From: Flavimaribacter sediminis
GTDB taxonomy: Bacteria > Pseudomonadota > Alphaproteobacteria > Rhizobiales > Rhizobiaceae
Assembly (NCBI RefSeq): GCF_019492055.1
Contig: NZ_JAICBX010000003.1
Location: forward strand, 124,001-188,000
DNA: 64,000 nt
Reading direction: 5' to 3'
Positions 37,406-47,353 of this stretch are shown one piece after another. The position numbers and the translations under genes were made by a program. The notes below the pieces were generated by a model, which did not search any database, was not told the DNA's origin, and worked only from the letters and a program-made list of their open reading frames with translations. Position 1 is the stretch's first letter. Every line of letters begins with the position of its first letter.

Positions 37406-38540
37406 GAGGGAAGAATACAAGTGGCGAATGCGTCGCTTGCTGGATGCAATGGAAGACAACAAGCTCGACGCCATGCTGCTCTTCGCCCAGGAGAGCATGT
37501 ACTGGCTGACGGGATACGACACGTTCGGCTTCTGCTTTTTCCAGACGCTCGTCGTCACCGCCGACGGCTCCATGACCTTATTGACCCGCTCGGCCGATAT
37601 GCGCCAGGCGCGCCATACCTCGATCATCGAAAACATCTCGATCTGGACGGACCGCGCCAACGCCGATCCGGCGGTCGACCTGAAGAACCTGCTGAACGAT
37701 CTCGACCTGCTGGGCAGCAGGATCGGCGTCGAATACGACACGCACGGCCTGACGGGCGGCAATTGCCGCAAGCTCGACAACCAGTTGCAATCCTTCGCCG
37801 ATCTCAGCGATGCGTCGCACATCATATCGCGTTTGCGGCTGACCAAGAGCCCGGCGGAAATCGACTATGTCAAACAGGCCGCGACGCTGGCCGATGCGGC
37901 GCTTGACGCCGCGCTGCCGCTGGTCGCGCCCGGCGCGGACGAAGGCGATATCCTCGCCGCCATGCAGGGCGCCGTCTTTGCCGGAGGCGGAGATTATCCG
38001 GCGAACGAGTTCATCATCGGATCCGGCGTGGACGCCTTGCTATGCCGCTACAAGGCCGGCCGAAGGAAACTCGACGAGAACGACCAGCTCACACTCGAAT
38101 GGGCGGGCGTGTTTGCTCATTATCACGTGGCGATGATGCGCACCGTCATAGTCGGCAAGCCGACGGAAAGGCACCTGGAACTCTACGACGTATGTCGCGA
38201 GACCATTGAGGAAATCGAAGCGGTGCTGCGGCCGGGCCACACCTTCGGGGACGTTTTCTCCACCCATGCCAGCACCATGGAGCAAAGGGGAATGACACGG
38301 CACAGGCTGAACGCCTGCGGCTATTCGCTTGGCGCGCGCTTTACGCCAAGCTGGATGGAACGCGAAATGTTCTTTTCCGGCAACCAGCAGGAAATCCGGC
38401 CCGACATGTCCCTGTTCGTGCACATGATCATCATGGATTCGGAAACCAACACGGCCATGACGCTTGGCCAGACATATCTTACCGGAGAAGAGGGGCCGAC
38501 GCCGCTTTCGGCGCATGGTCTCGATCTGATCATCCGGTAG
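37389..38540 (+). CDS. M24 (creatinase/prolidase fold) family protein lacking metal ligands
   Basis: A 383-residue protein with a creatinase N-terminal domain (about 1-150) and a pita-bread C-terminal domain. Aligned to M24 metallopeptidases, all five metal ligands appear replaced: the first Asp is Glu237 (LEWAG), the second Ala248 (YHVAMMRT), the His is Tyr312 (CGYSLG), the first Glu is His345 (LFVHMI), and the last Glu falls in TLGQTYL. This suggests a metal-independent hydrolase such as creatinase or ectoine hydrolase (EutD/DoeA), or a non-enzymatic protein. No ectoine-degradation neighbours are seen. Its start lies inside the end of pgeF, so the two are coupled. Confidence 0.88.
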   Translation: MALQFEREEYKWRMRRLLDAMEDNKLDAMLLFAQESMYWLTGYDTFGFCFFQTLVVTADGSMTLLTRSADMRQARHTSIIENISIWTDRANADPAVDLKNLLNDLDLLGSRIGVEYDTHGLTGGNCRKLDNQLQSFADLSDASHIISRLRLTKSPAEIDYVKQAATLADAALDAALPLVAPGADEGDILAAMQGAVFAGGGDYPANEFIIGSGVDALLCRYKAGRRKLDENDQLTLEWAGVFAHYHVAMMRTVIVGKPTERHLELYDVCRETIEEIEAVLRPGHTFGDVFSTHASTMEQRGMTRHRLNACGYSLGARFTPSWMEREMFFSGNQQEIRPDMSLFVHMIIMDSETNTAMTLGQTYLTGEEGPTPLSAHGLDLIIR

Positions 38541-38571
38541 GACCGAGAGCGGGGGAAAGGAAAGCGCAGGC

Positions 38572-39162
38572 GTGCGAACGATCCCGACCTTGACGATAGT
38601 CGGTGTTTTGATACTGGCGCTTGCCGGCTGCAATGCGGGCAGGACGCTCGGACTGTCCCGGGGTCCGCAGCCCCCGGCGGATATTCCGGGTGAACAGCAG
38701 ACGCTGCAGCAGGCCGGCCTCGTCAACGGAAATACGCAGACGCAAGCCTCCGGCTCGCCCATCCAGAACTCCCTGGCGGCGCTTCCCGGCCGACGCAGGG
38801 GAACCATCAGCTTCACGCCTGTCATCGGCGCGCCGATCAGCGCGGTTCAACCCTTGTCGAGCGGGCTCGGTTCCGCGGCCCGCAGCAACGGTCTAATGAT
38901 CGTGAACGCGATGAGCGGCGACAGCGATCACATTCTGAAGGGTTACTTCTCCGCGTTTTCCGACGGCGACACGACGACCGTCGCCTTTGTCTGGGATGTA
39001 CTCGACAACAATGGCATGCGCCTCCACCGCATTCGCGGCCAGGAAGTCGCGCAAGGGTCCGCGTCGGATCCCTGGTCGGTCGTCAGCGCCGGCGTCATGG
39101 AAACAATCGCCTCAAAAACCATCAGCGACTATCTGGCCTGGCGCGCGACGGCGCGATCCTGA
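38572..39162 (+). CDS. Predicted lipoprotein of unknown function
   Basis: A 196-residue protein starting with GTG at 38572 after GGAAAGGAAAG. The signal peptide is MRTIPTLTIVGVLILALAGC, a clear lipobox (LAGC) with the acylated cysteine at 20, making it a substrate for the lgt gene product. A low-complexity Pro/Gln/Ser-rich linker (about 30-80) precedes a folded C-terminal part with GYFSAFSDGDTTTVAFVWDV. No family name is recognised; it resembles conserved rhizobial lipoproteins found beside prs. It follows the M24 gene by 31 bases. Confidence 0.8.
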   Translation: MRTIPTLTIVGVLILALAGCNAGRTLGLSRGPQPPADIPGEQQTLQQAGLVNGNTQTQASGSPIQNSLAALPGRRRGTISFTPVIGAPISAVQPLSSGLGSAARSNGLMIVNAMSGDSDHILKGYFSAFSDGDTTTVAFVWDVLDNNGMRLHRIRGQEVAQGSASDPWSVVSAGVMETIASKTISDYLAWRATARS

Positions 39163-39284
39163 ATTTCCTTTCCCGGCAAACTCCTGATTCCTGTTTAAAA
39201 TCACATAATCCCGCGCCAGTCTCTTGCAATCGCATGCGAGGCCGTTAAAAGCCGCGGTAGAACACCGTGACGACAGGCAGCGCC

Positions 39285-40213
<929 letters not shown>

Positions 40214-40217
<4 letters not shown>

Positions 40218-41302
40218 GCGCGAACGTGTCCAGTTGGATGGACCGCATACCGGTCCGTCAGACCAGGATCGTGCTCGCCACTCTCGCCATCGGCGCCGTC
40301 GGCGCCGTGATCGCCGTTGTACTGCATTTTCCCGCAGCGTTTCTGACCGGCCCTCTGATTGCCGTCACGATCGCCGGTTTCGCCGGTCTGGAACTCGACG
40401 TGCCGGTCTTTTTGCGCCACGTCAGTTTCGTCGTCATAGGCATGGTGATGGGGTCCGGCGTTTCGCCGGCGACGCTGGAGGCGGCGCGGCAATGGCCGCT
40501 GAGTTTCATCGGACTGATATTCAGCGTCACGCTCGTCATGGTCACCGGCTGGGCGATGCTTGCGCGCATCTGGAAACTCGACAACAACTCCGCCCTGCTT
40601 GCAGCGACGCCGGGGCATCTGAGCTACGTCTTCAGCCTCGCATCGGAAACCCGTAGCGACACGCTCGCCATCGGCATGATCCAGAGCCTGCGTCTGCTTG
40701 CCCTGACCCTGCTCGTGCCTTTCACGCTGGCGGGAATGGGACTGTCTTCCCCCGACAGCACGGGCTCTGTCGACGCGATGAGCCTGCCCTGGCTGCTGAT
40801 CAACGCCCTCCTTGCGATCGCCGCCGGCTGGCTTTTTCTCAAGGCGCGTGTGCCGGCGGCTTTCCTGATGGCGGGCTTGCTGATTGCAACATTGAGCCAC
40901 ATCACCGGAATTGCCGTCGGCGCGGTGCCGCAATGGCTGTCGGTTCCATGTTTCGTGATTCTCGGAAGCCTGATCGGGACCAGGTTCAGCAACGTTTCCT
41001 GGGTGGCGTTCAGGCGCTCCGCCGGCGCCGCCGTCGCCGTGACGGTTTCGGCTTTCGCCATCTCGTTCGCCTGCGCGCTGGCCGTCGCTCACGTAACAGG
41101 ACTCGATCCGAAACAGGTGCTTCTGGCCTATGCGCCGGGCGGTCTGGAGACCATGGCCGCGATCGCCGTCAACATGCATATCGACCCGGCCTATGTCGCA
41201 AGTCACCACGTCTTCAGGCTGTTTATCCTGTTGGCGCTGATCCCGCTCTTTCTCAAAGCCCCGAAACCGGATGAACGCAAGGGCGGAGCAGGCTCAGACT
41301 GA
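40214..41302 (+). CDS. AbrB-family (AimA-type) integral membrane protein
   Basis: A 362-residue inner-membrane protein made of two homologous AbrB repeats, about ten helices. Seen are AALAIGA-type helix 1 ([20 protein letters not shown]), the [10 protein letters not shown]-like [13 protein letters not shown] and its second-repeat partner [13 protein letters not shown], and [16 protein letters not shown] matched by [16 protein letters not shown]. Family members are often annotated as ammonia monooxygenase by mistake; no such activity is indicated. The start is probably TTG at 40214, overlapping the prs stop; a GTG at 40226 is an alternative. It overlaps the convergent TetR gene by nine bases. 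Confidence 0.88.
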
Positions 41303-41872
41303 CAGGTTGAGAATATCGCTCAGCAGCGCCGCCCAGTCTTGGTTGTCGCGGCCGGTCTTTCCGGTCGCCTTGGAGCCTATGTAGAAGCGCGTCACGATCG
41401 CGGCCTTGCGCCTGCGCGCCGCGGCGTCAAGCGGTTTGAGTTCGTCGATATCGCTGATCGCTTCGAAAATCGCGTCCTCCAGCTTGCGCGTCATGCACAG
41501 GGTCTTGTCGGCGACCTGCTCGTCTTTCGGCGCGACTTCGACCATGGCGTTGCACACGAAGCAGCCTCTTGCAGTTTCCTGCCGGTCTTCCTGGGCATGC
41601 CTGAACAGCGCCAGGATGCGTTCGAAGCCATCGCCGCGCGCGCCGTCCGTCAACAGCGTCGCCGCGGCCGCGATATTCTTGCGTTCATAGTGGTCGAGCG
41701 CAGCGAGATACGCCGCATGCTTGTCGCCGAACGCCTTGTAGAAAGATCCGCGCGACAGACCCATGGCGCGCAACAGCGCGGGCAGGTTCGTGGCGGAATA
41801 GCCGAAACGCCAGAAGACGTTCATGGCGCCGTCAATAGCCGCTCCCATTTCGAATTCGCGTGGCCTTGCCAT
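41294..41872 (-). CDS. TetR-family transcriptional regulator
   Basis: A 192-residue repressor-type protein. The N-terminal TetR helix-turn-helix is residues about 6-52 (FEMGAAIDGAMNVFWRFGYS, then LLRAMGLSRGSFYKAFGDKHA). The C-terminal ligand domain contains GCFVCNAMVEVAPKD, seen in TetR proteins such as those related to AcuR or NemR-like regulators, with two cysteines three residues apart that could sense electrophiles. The end overlaps the permease gene tail to tail. Its target is probably on the divergent side (41873-42247) or itself; the ligand is unknown. Confidence 0.92.
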   Translation of the reverse strand: MARPREFEMGAAIDGAMNVFWRFGYSATNLPALLRAMGLSRGSFYKAFGDKHAAYLAALDHYERKNIAAAATLLTDGARGDGFERILALFRHAQEDRQETARGCFVCNAMVEVAPKDEQVADKTLCMTRKLEDAIFEAISDIDELKPLDAAARRRKAAIVTRFYIGSKATGKTGRDNQDWAALLSDILNLSV

Positions 41873-42247
41873 GGTTCAGCGTATCTTTTCGTCCCCTTTC
41901 AGCCGGGCGCGTCTTCGAGGCGCGTCAACGCGGTCGTGGTCGACGACCTTCAGGTCGCGCCGGCTGTCCCCTTTCGACCGCTTCCCCCAAGACGCCGCCG
42001 ATGACGCCAGTACATATGTCATGCGGTCGATTTGGCAATCCCCGGAGACGCCTGCAAACAGTCGATGCAACACAGCCTGTCGCGGCGGATTGGCTCTTGC
42101 GTCCCGGGACGGCCTCGGTTATACACCGCCGGTCCGTGCAGACACCCTTGGAGGCAACGCGGACGGGGCGCCAATGGCGCTCACAGTTTTCCGGCGGGTT
42201 TTGCCAATCCGGAAGGCTCTCCATATAGAACCTCGAAAGGAAATGCC
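41873..42247. other. Divergent promoter region between the TetR gene and rplY
   Basis: 375 bases. It must contain the tetR promoter and the rplY promoter with its leader. A short hairpin GGCGCC-AATGGCGC near 42168-42180 is visible, and the rplY ribosome site AAAGGAAATG ends it. I see no gene in it; frames on the plus strand that continue into rplY lack similarity upstream of 42248. Confidence 0.5.
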
Positions 42248-42919
42248 ATGAGCGACTCTTATGAGCTCAAGGCCGAGGCGCGCGAACGGGTAGGTAAGGG
42301 GTCCGCCCGAGAACTTCGCCGCAACGGTTATATTCCTGCTGTCATCTATGGTGACAAGCAACCTCCCCTGTCGATCGCCCTGCCCTACAAGGACGTGACG
42401 CTCAAAATTCACGGCGGCGGCTTTCTGACGACGCTCGCCACCATCGATGTCGACGGCAAGAAGATCCGCGTCCTCCCGAAGGACTATCAGCTGGATCCGG
42501 TCCGCGACTTCACCATGCATGTCGATTTCCTCCGGATTTCGAAGAACACGACTGTTACGGTGGAAGTCCCCGTTCATTTCATCAACGAAGAAACCTGCCC
42601 GGGCATCAAGCGCGGCGGCGTGCTCAACGTTGTTCGCCACGCGGTCGAAGTGACCTGCCCGGCCGACGCGATCCCGGACAACTTCATTGCCGATCTGGCG
42701 GAACTGGAACTCGGCGACGGCGTTCACATTTCGCAGATTTCCCTCCCTGACGACGTCAGCCCGACGATCACCGACCGCGACTTCACCATCGCGACGATCG
42801 CGACGCCGGCTGGCCTGAAGAGCGACGAGGACGCCGAAGCGGAAGAAGCTGAAGACGATGCAGAAGCAGAGGAAGCAGCGGAAGACGCAGAAGAAGGCGG
42901 CGAAGAGAGCGAAGACTAA
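42248..42919 (+). CDS. rplY: Large ribosomal subunit protein bL25 (Ctc form)
   Basis: A 223-residue ribosomal protein that binds 5S rRNA. The ATG at 42248 follows a GAAAGGAAAT site. The N-terminal L25 domain (about 1-95) is visible as [25 protein letters not shown], and the C-terminal TL5/Ctc domain as [23 protein letters not shown]. The last 40 residues are almost entirely Glu, Ala and Asp, an acidic tail common in alphaproteobacterial bL25. A long hairpin terminator follows, then pth, the neighbour usual in this order. Confidence 0.97.
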   Translation: MSDSYELKAEARERVGKGSARELRRNGYIPAVIYGDKQPPLSIALPYKDVTLKIHGGGFLTTLATIDVDGKKIRVLPKDYQLDPVRDFTMHVDFLRISKNTTVTVEVPVHFINEETCPGIKRGGVLNVVRHAVEVTCPADAIPDNFIADLAELELGDGVHISQISLPDDVSPTITDRDFTIATIATPAGLKSDEDAEAEEAEDDAEAEEAAEDAEEGGEESED

Positions 42920-42941
42920 GTCGCAGCCGTTTTCGAAAATC

Positions 42942-42990
42942 AGGCCCTGCATGTCTGCCGCAGTCGCAGAATTTCCATGCAGGGCCTTCA
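42942..42990 (+). terminator. Terminator after rplY
   Basis: AGGCCCTGCATG (42942-42953) pairs perfectly with CATGCAGGGCCT (42976-42987). Inside the loop TCTGC/GCAGA forms a further 5-bp stem. The tail TCAATTTC is a weak U-tract. It lies 22 bases past the rplY stop and about 110 bases before pth. Confidence 0.7.
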
Positions 42991-43096
42991 ATTTCAGCGT
43001 GATGGAACTATGATCCGCCCACGCTCCGGCGACGCCGCAGAGGCAGCCGGTCAGAACGACGCACTCCGAATCCCGAACACAGGGGACATCTGAGCA

Positions 43097-43804
43097 ATGC
43101 TGCTGATCGCAGGTCTTGGCAATCCCGGCAGTCGCTATGCGGATAATCGACACAATATCGGTTTCATGGCGGTCGATTCCATTGCCCGCCATCAATCCTT
43201 TTCCCCATGGACCAGGAAGTTCAAGAGCGAAATCGCCGAGGGCGCCCTTGGCGGTCAGAAGACGCTTCTGATCAAGCCGCAATCCTTCATGAACGTCTCG
43301 GGCGAGCCCATCGGCGAGACCATGCGGTTCTACAAACTGTCGACGGACGATCTCATTGTGATTTATGACGAACTCGATCTGGTGCCGGGAAAGGCGCGCA
43401 TCAAGACCGGGGGCGGCCATGGCGGACACAATGGCATACGCTCGATCGCCGCGCACTGCGGCAATGATTTTACGCGTTTGCGGCTCGGCATCGGGCACCC
43501 CGGCGCCAGGGAACTGGTCAACAAACACGTTCTCGGCAACTTCGCCAAACAGGACCGTGAATGGCTCGACCCGCTACTCGAAGCCATCGGCGTGAACGCC
43601 GCGATGCTCGCCGGGGGCGAGCACTCCAGCTTTCTGAACAAGATTGCGCTCGCCGCAGGCGAAGCGGGCAAAAAAGCAGAAGCAGCAAAAAACAGCGGAC
43701 AGTCCCACATCCATGCTGCGCGACGCGCAAAACCGGACATCAACAAGGCGTCGGGACCTATGGCGGGCATGCTGAAGAAACTGTTCGGCAACAAGGACGG
43801 ATAA
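43097..43804 (+). CDS. pth: Peptidyl-tRNA hydrolase
   Basis: A 235-residue enzyme that frees tRNA from prematurely released peptidyl-tRNA. The N-terminus [22 protein letters not shown] carries the catalytic His19 and substrate-binding asparagine. [38 protein letters not shown] and [10 protein letters not shown] follow. It is about 40 residues longer than E. coli Pth owing to an Ala/Lys-rich C-terminal tail, which is common in rhizobia. It is followed 7 bases later by ychF, a conserved pair. Confidence 0.97.
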   Translation: MLLIAGLGNPGSRYADNRHNIGFMAVDSIARHQSFSPWTRKFKSEIAEGALGGQKTLLIKPQSFMNVSGEPIGETMRFYKLSTDDLIVIYDELDLVPGKARIKTGGGHGGHNGIRSIAAHCGNDFTRLRLGIGHPGARELVNKHVLGNFAKQDREWLDPLLEAIGVNAAMLAGGEHSSFLNKIALAAGEAGKKAEAAKNSGQSHIHAARRAKPDINKASGPMAGMLKKLFGNKDG

Positions 43805-43811
43805 TCGGAAC

Positions 43812-44915
43812 ATGGGTTTCAAATGCGGCATCGTGGGCCTTCCCAATGTAGGCAAATCCACACTGTTCAACGCGCTGACGAAGACGGCGGCGGCCCAGGC
43901 CGCCAATTATCCGTTCTGCACCATCGAACCCAATACGGGCGAAGTCGCCGTGCCGGATCCGCGGCTGACGAAAATCGCATCGATCGCACAGTCGAAGGAG
44001 ATCGTTCCGACCCGCATTTCCTTTGTCGACATCGCCGGTCTCGTGCGCGGCGCCTCGAAGGGCGAAGGTCTGGGCAATCAGTTCCTCGCCAATATCCGCG
44101 AGGTGGACGCAATTGTCCATGTGCTTCGCTGTTTCGAGGATGACGACATCACCCATGTCGAGGGCCGGATCGATCCGGTCGCCGACGCCGATACGATCGA
44201 GACGGAGCTCATGCTTGCGGATCTCGAAAGTCTCGAGCGGCGGGTGGAGCAGACGCGCAAGCGCGCAACCGGCAAGGACAAGGAATCGATCCTTATCCTG
44301 CCGATGATGGAAAAGGCGCTGTCCCAGCTGCAGAACGGCAAGCCCGTGCGCGTCATGACGCCGGACCTCGCCGCCGAAGACATGCGGCTTCTGAATATCC
44401 TCAATCTACTGACCTCCAAGCCGGTCCTCTATGTCTGCAATGTCGCCGAAGCCGACGCCGCCTCCGGCAACGCGCAGACAGAGGCTGTGGCGGCAATGGC
44501 CGAAGCGCAAGGCGCGCAGCACGTCGTCATTTCCGCGGAAATCGAGGCGCAGGTCGCGCAGCTCGATGCGGAGGAAGCCGCTGAATATCTGGGCGAACTT
44601 GGCCTCGAAGAACCCGGTCTCGACAAATTGATCCGGGCGGGATACGCGCTGCTCGATCTCATCACCTATTTCACCGCAGGTCCGAAAGAAACCCGGGCCT
44701 GGACGGTGCGCCGCGGCTCGAAAGCGCCGCGCGCCGCCGGCGTCATTCACACAGACTTCGAACGGGGTTTTATCCGGGCGCAGACCATCGCCTATGACGA
44801 TTTCGTAGCGCTTGGCGGCGAAGTCGCCGCCCGCGAGGCGGGCAAGGCCCGCGACGAAGGCAAGGAATACGTCGTACAGGACGGCGACATCATGCTCTTC
44901 AAGTTCAACACGTAA
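43812..44915 (+). CDS. ychF: Redox-regulated ATPase/GTPase YchF (Obg family)
   Basis: A 367-residue P-loop protein of the Obg family that in fact prefers ATP. Motifs: G1 GLPNVGKST (residues about 9-17), the effector region PNTGEVAVPDPRL, G3 DIAGLVRGASKGEGLGNQFL, the modified G4 NVAE, and the C-terminal TGS domain from about residue 280 (LLDLITYFTAGPKETRAWTV). YchF binds ribosomes and affects oxidative-stress responses. The length is normal. It is close behind pth and 14 bases ahead of the first MaoC gene. Confidence 0.97.
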   Translation: MGFKCGIVGLPNVGKSTLFNALTKTAAAQAANYPFCTIEPNTGEVAVPDPRLTKIASIAQSKEIVPTRISFVDIAGLVRGASKGEGLGNQFLANIREVDAIVHVLRCFEDDDITHVEGRIDPVADADTIETELMLADLESLERRVEQTRKRATGKDKESILILPMMEKALSQLQNGKPVRVMTPDLAAEDMRLLNILNLLTSKPVLYVCNVAEADAASGNAQTEAVAAMAEAQGAQHVVISAEIEAQVAQLDAEEAAEYLGELGLEEPGLDKLIRAGYALLDLITYFTAGPKETRAWTVRRGSKAPRAAGVIHTDFERGFIRAQTIAYDDFVALGGEVAAREAGKARDEGKEYVVQDGDIMLFKFNT

Positions 44916-44929
44916 CGGCGGCCTCTACC

Positions 44930-45409
44930 ATGAACACGGCGTCGGACAATCCAAAACTCTGTTACGAGGATTTCACGCCTGGACGGGCATTCGCCCTCGG
45001 GCCGCTAACAGTAGACGCGGAGGAAATCGTCGAATTCGCCGCCGAGTTCGACCCGCAACCCATGCATCTGGATGAAGCAGCGGGAAGAGAGAGCCTGCTT
45101 GGCGGCCTTGCGGCTTCAGGCTGGCAGACCTGCGGCCTGATCATGCGCATGATGGCGCAATCCTATATCCTCAATTCCACGGCCCAGGGCGCGCCGAAGG
45201 TTGATTATGTCCGATGGAAGCGGCCTGTGCTGGCCGGAGACGTATTGAGCGGCGTCTCGCGCGTGCTGTCCGCAAGACCTTTGAAATCACGTCCGGGTCT
45301 GGGAATTGTCCAGTTCGAGCAGGAGATCCACAACCAGCGCGGTGAGCTTGTGTGCGAGTGCTCCAATCCTACATTCTTCGCCATGCGCGATAAAAGCGAC
45401 CGACAATGA
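44930..45409 (+). CDS. MaoC-family (R)-hydratase-like protein, first of a pair
   Basis: A 159-residue single hot-dog-fold protein of the MaoC dehydratase family, acting on acyl-CoA-type substrates. The hydratase-2 motif is clear: FAAEFDPQPMHLDEAA, with the catalytic Asp and His, followed by LLGGLAASGWQT. It overlaps the second MaoC gene by four bases (ATGA), so the two are coupled. The partner has the same motif; together they may form a heterodimer or have separate substrates. Physiological role unknown. Confidence 0.9.
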   Translation: MNTASDNPKLCYEDFTPGRAFALGPLTVDAEEIVEFAAEFDPQPMHLDEAAGRESLLGGLAASGWQTCGLIMRMMAQSYILNSTAQGAPKVDYVRWKRPVLAGDVLSGVSRVLSARPLKSRPGLGIVQFEQEIHNQRGELVCECSNPTFFAMRDKSDRQ

Positions 45410-45885
45410 ACGGTCTCGACGCATTCATAATCGGCGAGAAGCTCGACTACGGAACCCACACGTTCACGCCGGAGGAGATTATCCGGTTCGCTCGCAAATA
45501 TGATCCGCAGCCATTCCATCTCGACGCAGAAGCCGCCCGCGATTCCATGTTCGGCGCGCTGTGCGCGTCAGGCTGGCATACGGCTTCGGTCTGGATGAAG
45601 CTGGCCGTCGATTATCGCCCGATCTGGTTCCAGTCGCTGCGCGAAAGAGGATTGCCGGTTCCGTATTTCGGGCCGTCGCCGGGCATTTTCGATGTTGTAT
45701 GGACAAAGCCCGTCTATGCCGGCGACACGATCCATTACCACAGCGAATGCATCGACAAGCGCCCGCGCAAGACCGATCCCGAATGGGGAATCGTGATCAC
45801 CCGCGCCAGCGGCTTCAACGAGGCCGGCGATCAGGTCGTTTCCTTCGACAATGCGGTGCTGATCAGAAAACAGCCGAGCGACTAA
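45406..45885 (+). CDS. MaoC-family (R)-hydratase-like protein, second of a pair
   Basis: A 159-residue MaoC-type hot-dog protein, a paralogue of the gene just before it. The catalytic motif is [20 protein letters not shown], followed by [12 protein letters not shown]. The middle differs from the partner ([30 protein letters not shown]), and the end is a typical [18 protein letters not shown] strand pair. The gene is translationally coupled to the first MaoC gene and converges on apt with a four-base overlap. Confidence 0.9.
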   Translation: MNGLDAFIIGEKLDYGTHTFTPEEIIRFARKYDPQPFHLDAEAARDSMFGALCASGWHTASVWMKLAVDYRPIWFQSLRERGLPVPYFGPSPGIFDVVWTKPVYAGDTIHYHSECIDKRPRKTDPEWGIVITRASGFNEAGDQVVSFDNAVLIRKQPSD

Positions 45886-46427
45886 TCGCCCTCGTAGGAG
45901 ACCAGTGTGCGCACGGTCACGTCCATCCCCTCGAGCTTCGCGCGGCCGCCGAGATCCGGCAGATCGATCACGAAACAGGCAGCGACCACTTCTGCGCCCA
46001 TCTGCCGAAGCAGCTTGATGGCGGCCTCCGCCGTGCCGCCAGTGGCGAGCAGATCGTCCACGAGGATGACGGTCTGGCCGGGCTTGACCGCATCCTCGTG
46101 CATCTCCATCTCGTCGATGCCGTATTCGAGACTGTAGGCGATCCGCACCGTGTGATGCGGCAGCTTGCCCTTCTTGCGAATTGGCACGAAGCCGGCCGAC
46201 AGCTGATGCGCAACGGCTCCGCCGAGAATGAAACCGCGGGCTTCGATACCGGCGACCTGCTCCACCTTCGTCCCCGCGTAGGGGTGAACGAGTTCATCGA
46301 CGGCGCGGCGGAATGCGCGGGCGTTGCCCAGAAGCGTCGTAATGTCGCGAAACTGGACGCCGGGTTTCGGATAGTCCGGGATCGTGCGGATGGACCCCAG
46401 AAGAGTTTCCTCGAGAGACGAATGCAT
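45882..46427 (-). CDS. apt: Adenine phosphoribosyltransferase
   Basis: A 181-residue purine-salvage enzyme that makes AMP from adenine and PRPP. Seen are the N-terminal [20 protein letters not shown], the flexible-loop region [15 protein letters not shown] and the PRPP loop [17 protein letters not shown]. The length is normal. It lies downstream of petC in the same orientation but behind a terminator-like hairpin (46452-46470), so it may be expressed separately. Confidence 0.97.
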   Translation of the reverse strand: MHSSLEETLLGSIRTIPDYPKPGVQFRDITTLLGNARAFRRAVDELVHPYAGTKVEQVAGIEARGFILGGAVAHQLSAGFVPIRKKGKLPHHTVRIAYSLEYGIDEMEMHEDAVKPGQTVILVDDLLATGGTAEAAIKLLRQMGAEVVAACFVIDLPDLGGRAKLEGMDVTVRTLVSYEGD

Positions 46428-46448
46428 CGGAGTTCCTCGCAGACAAAC

Positions 46449-46470
46449 GAAAGGCGGCCGATGGCCGCCT
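46449..46470 (-). terminator. Terminator-like hairpin between petC and apt
   Basis: A perfect 8-bp stem AGGCGGCC/GGCCGCCT (46452-46459 with 46463-46470) and a 3-base loop. On the minus strand it is followed by TTCGTTTGTC, a broken U-run. It lies about 24 bases past the petC stop and 22 before apt. Confidence 0.6.
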
Positions 46471-46493
46471 CTGCAAATAAAGGCCTTCCGGCG

Positions 46494-47327
46494 TTAATGG
46501 TCAACCCGTGACCACACCGCCTTCTTGGTCAGATAGAGTAGACCGGAAAAGATGAGCAGGAAGATGATGACCTTGAAACCGAGTGATTTGCGCTCGGTCA
46601 GGTGGGGCTCGGCCGTCCACATGAGGAATGCGGAGACGTCCTTGGCGTATTGCTGAACAGTTTCCGGCGTCCCGTCGTCATAGGTCACGATGCCGTCGGT
46701 GAGCGGCGGGGCCATGGCCAGCGCATTGCCGGCCAGGAAATACGGATTGTAGTAGGTGCCCTCGGTGACCTGTACGTCGTGCGGCGCTTCTTCATATCCC
46801 GTCAGCAGAGCAGCAATGTAATCAGGACCACCCTCGGCGTACATCGTGAAGATGTCGAACACGAAACGCGGGAAGCCGCGGTGGGCTGCGCGCGCCTTCG
46901 CCATTAGCGAGAGGTCGGGTGGAGCGGCGCCGCCATTGGCGAAAGCGGCGGCCTCGGCGTTCGGATAGGGCGACGGAAAGTAGTCGGCCGGAATGCCGGG
47001 ACGATCGAACATGTCGCCTGCATCGTCGGGGCCGCCCTCGATCGTATACTCGGCGGCGAAGGACTTGACCTGCGCCTCGGAATAACCGAGCGCTTCGAGG
47101 TTGCGGAAGGCGATGTATTTCAGCGAGTGACACGCTGAGCAGACATTGGTGTAAACCTTCAGCCCGCGCTGCAACTGCTGCAGGTCGTAAGTGCCGAACG
47201 GACCGGCAAAGGACCATTTCAGCTGATGCGGCTCTTTCGAATGGGTGTCCCCTGCAGCCGAGGCGGCTGAAAGACCAATGCCCGTCGCCAGCAGCGCAGA
47301 CAGCAAAGTTGTGACGAGTTTTTTCAT
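46494..47327 (-). CDS. petC: Cytochrome c1 of the bc1 complex
   Basis: A 277-residue membrane-anchored c-type cytochrome of respiratory complex III. The ATG at 47327 (MKKLVTTLLSALLATGIGLS) follows AAGGA and gives a signal peptide; a start seven codons upstream is possible. Heme attaches at CSACH (Cys63, Cys66, His67). The c1 features AFANGGAAPPDLSLMAKAR and a methionine ligand region near ALAMAPPL are present. The C-terminal helix (KVIIFLLIFSGLLYLT) anchors it to the membrane. It is the last gene of the petABC operon, 26 bases after petB. Confidence 0.97.
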   Translation of the reverse strand: MKKLVTTLLSALLATGIGLSAASAAGDTHSKEPHQLKWSFAGPFGTYDLQQLQRGLKVYTNVCSACHSLKYIAFRNLEALGYSEAQVKSFAAEYTIEGGPDDAGDMFDRPGIPADYFPSPYPNAEAAAFANGGAAPPDLSLMAKARAAHRGFPRFVFDIFTMYAEGGPDYIAALLTGYEEAPHDVQVTEGTYYNPYFLAGNALAMAPPLTDGIVTYDDGTPETVQQYAKDVSAFLMWTAEPHLTERKSLGFKVIIFLLIFSGLLYLTKKAVWSRVDH

Positions 47328-47353
47328 TGGAAGATTATCCTTCATCACTCTGT

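Noticed and set aside
42119-43528. A 469-codon minus-strand frame across rplY and pth
   Set aside because: It runs opposite to two certain genes; its sequence mirrors the acidic rplY tail and has no family features.
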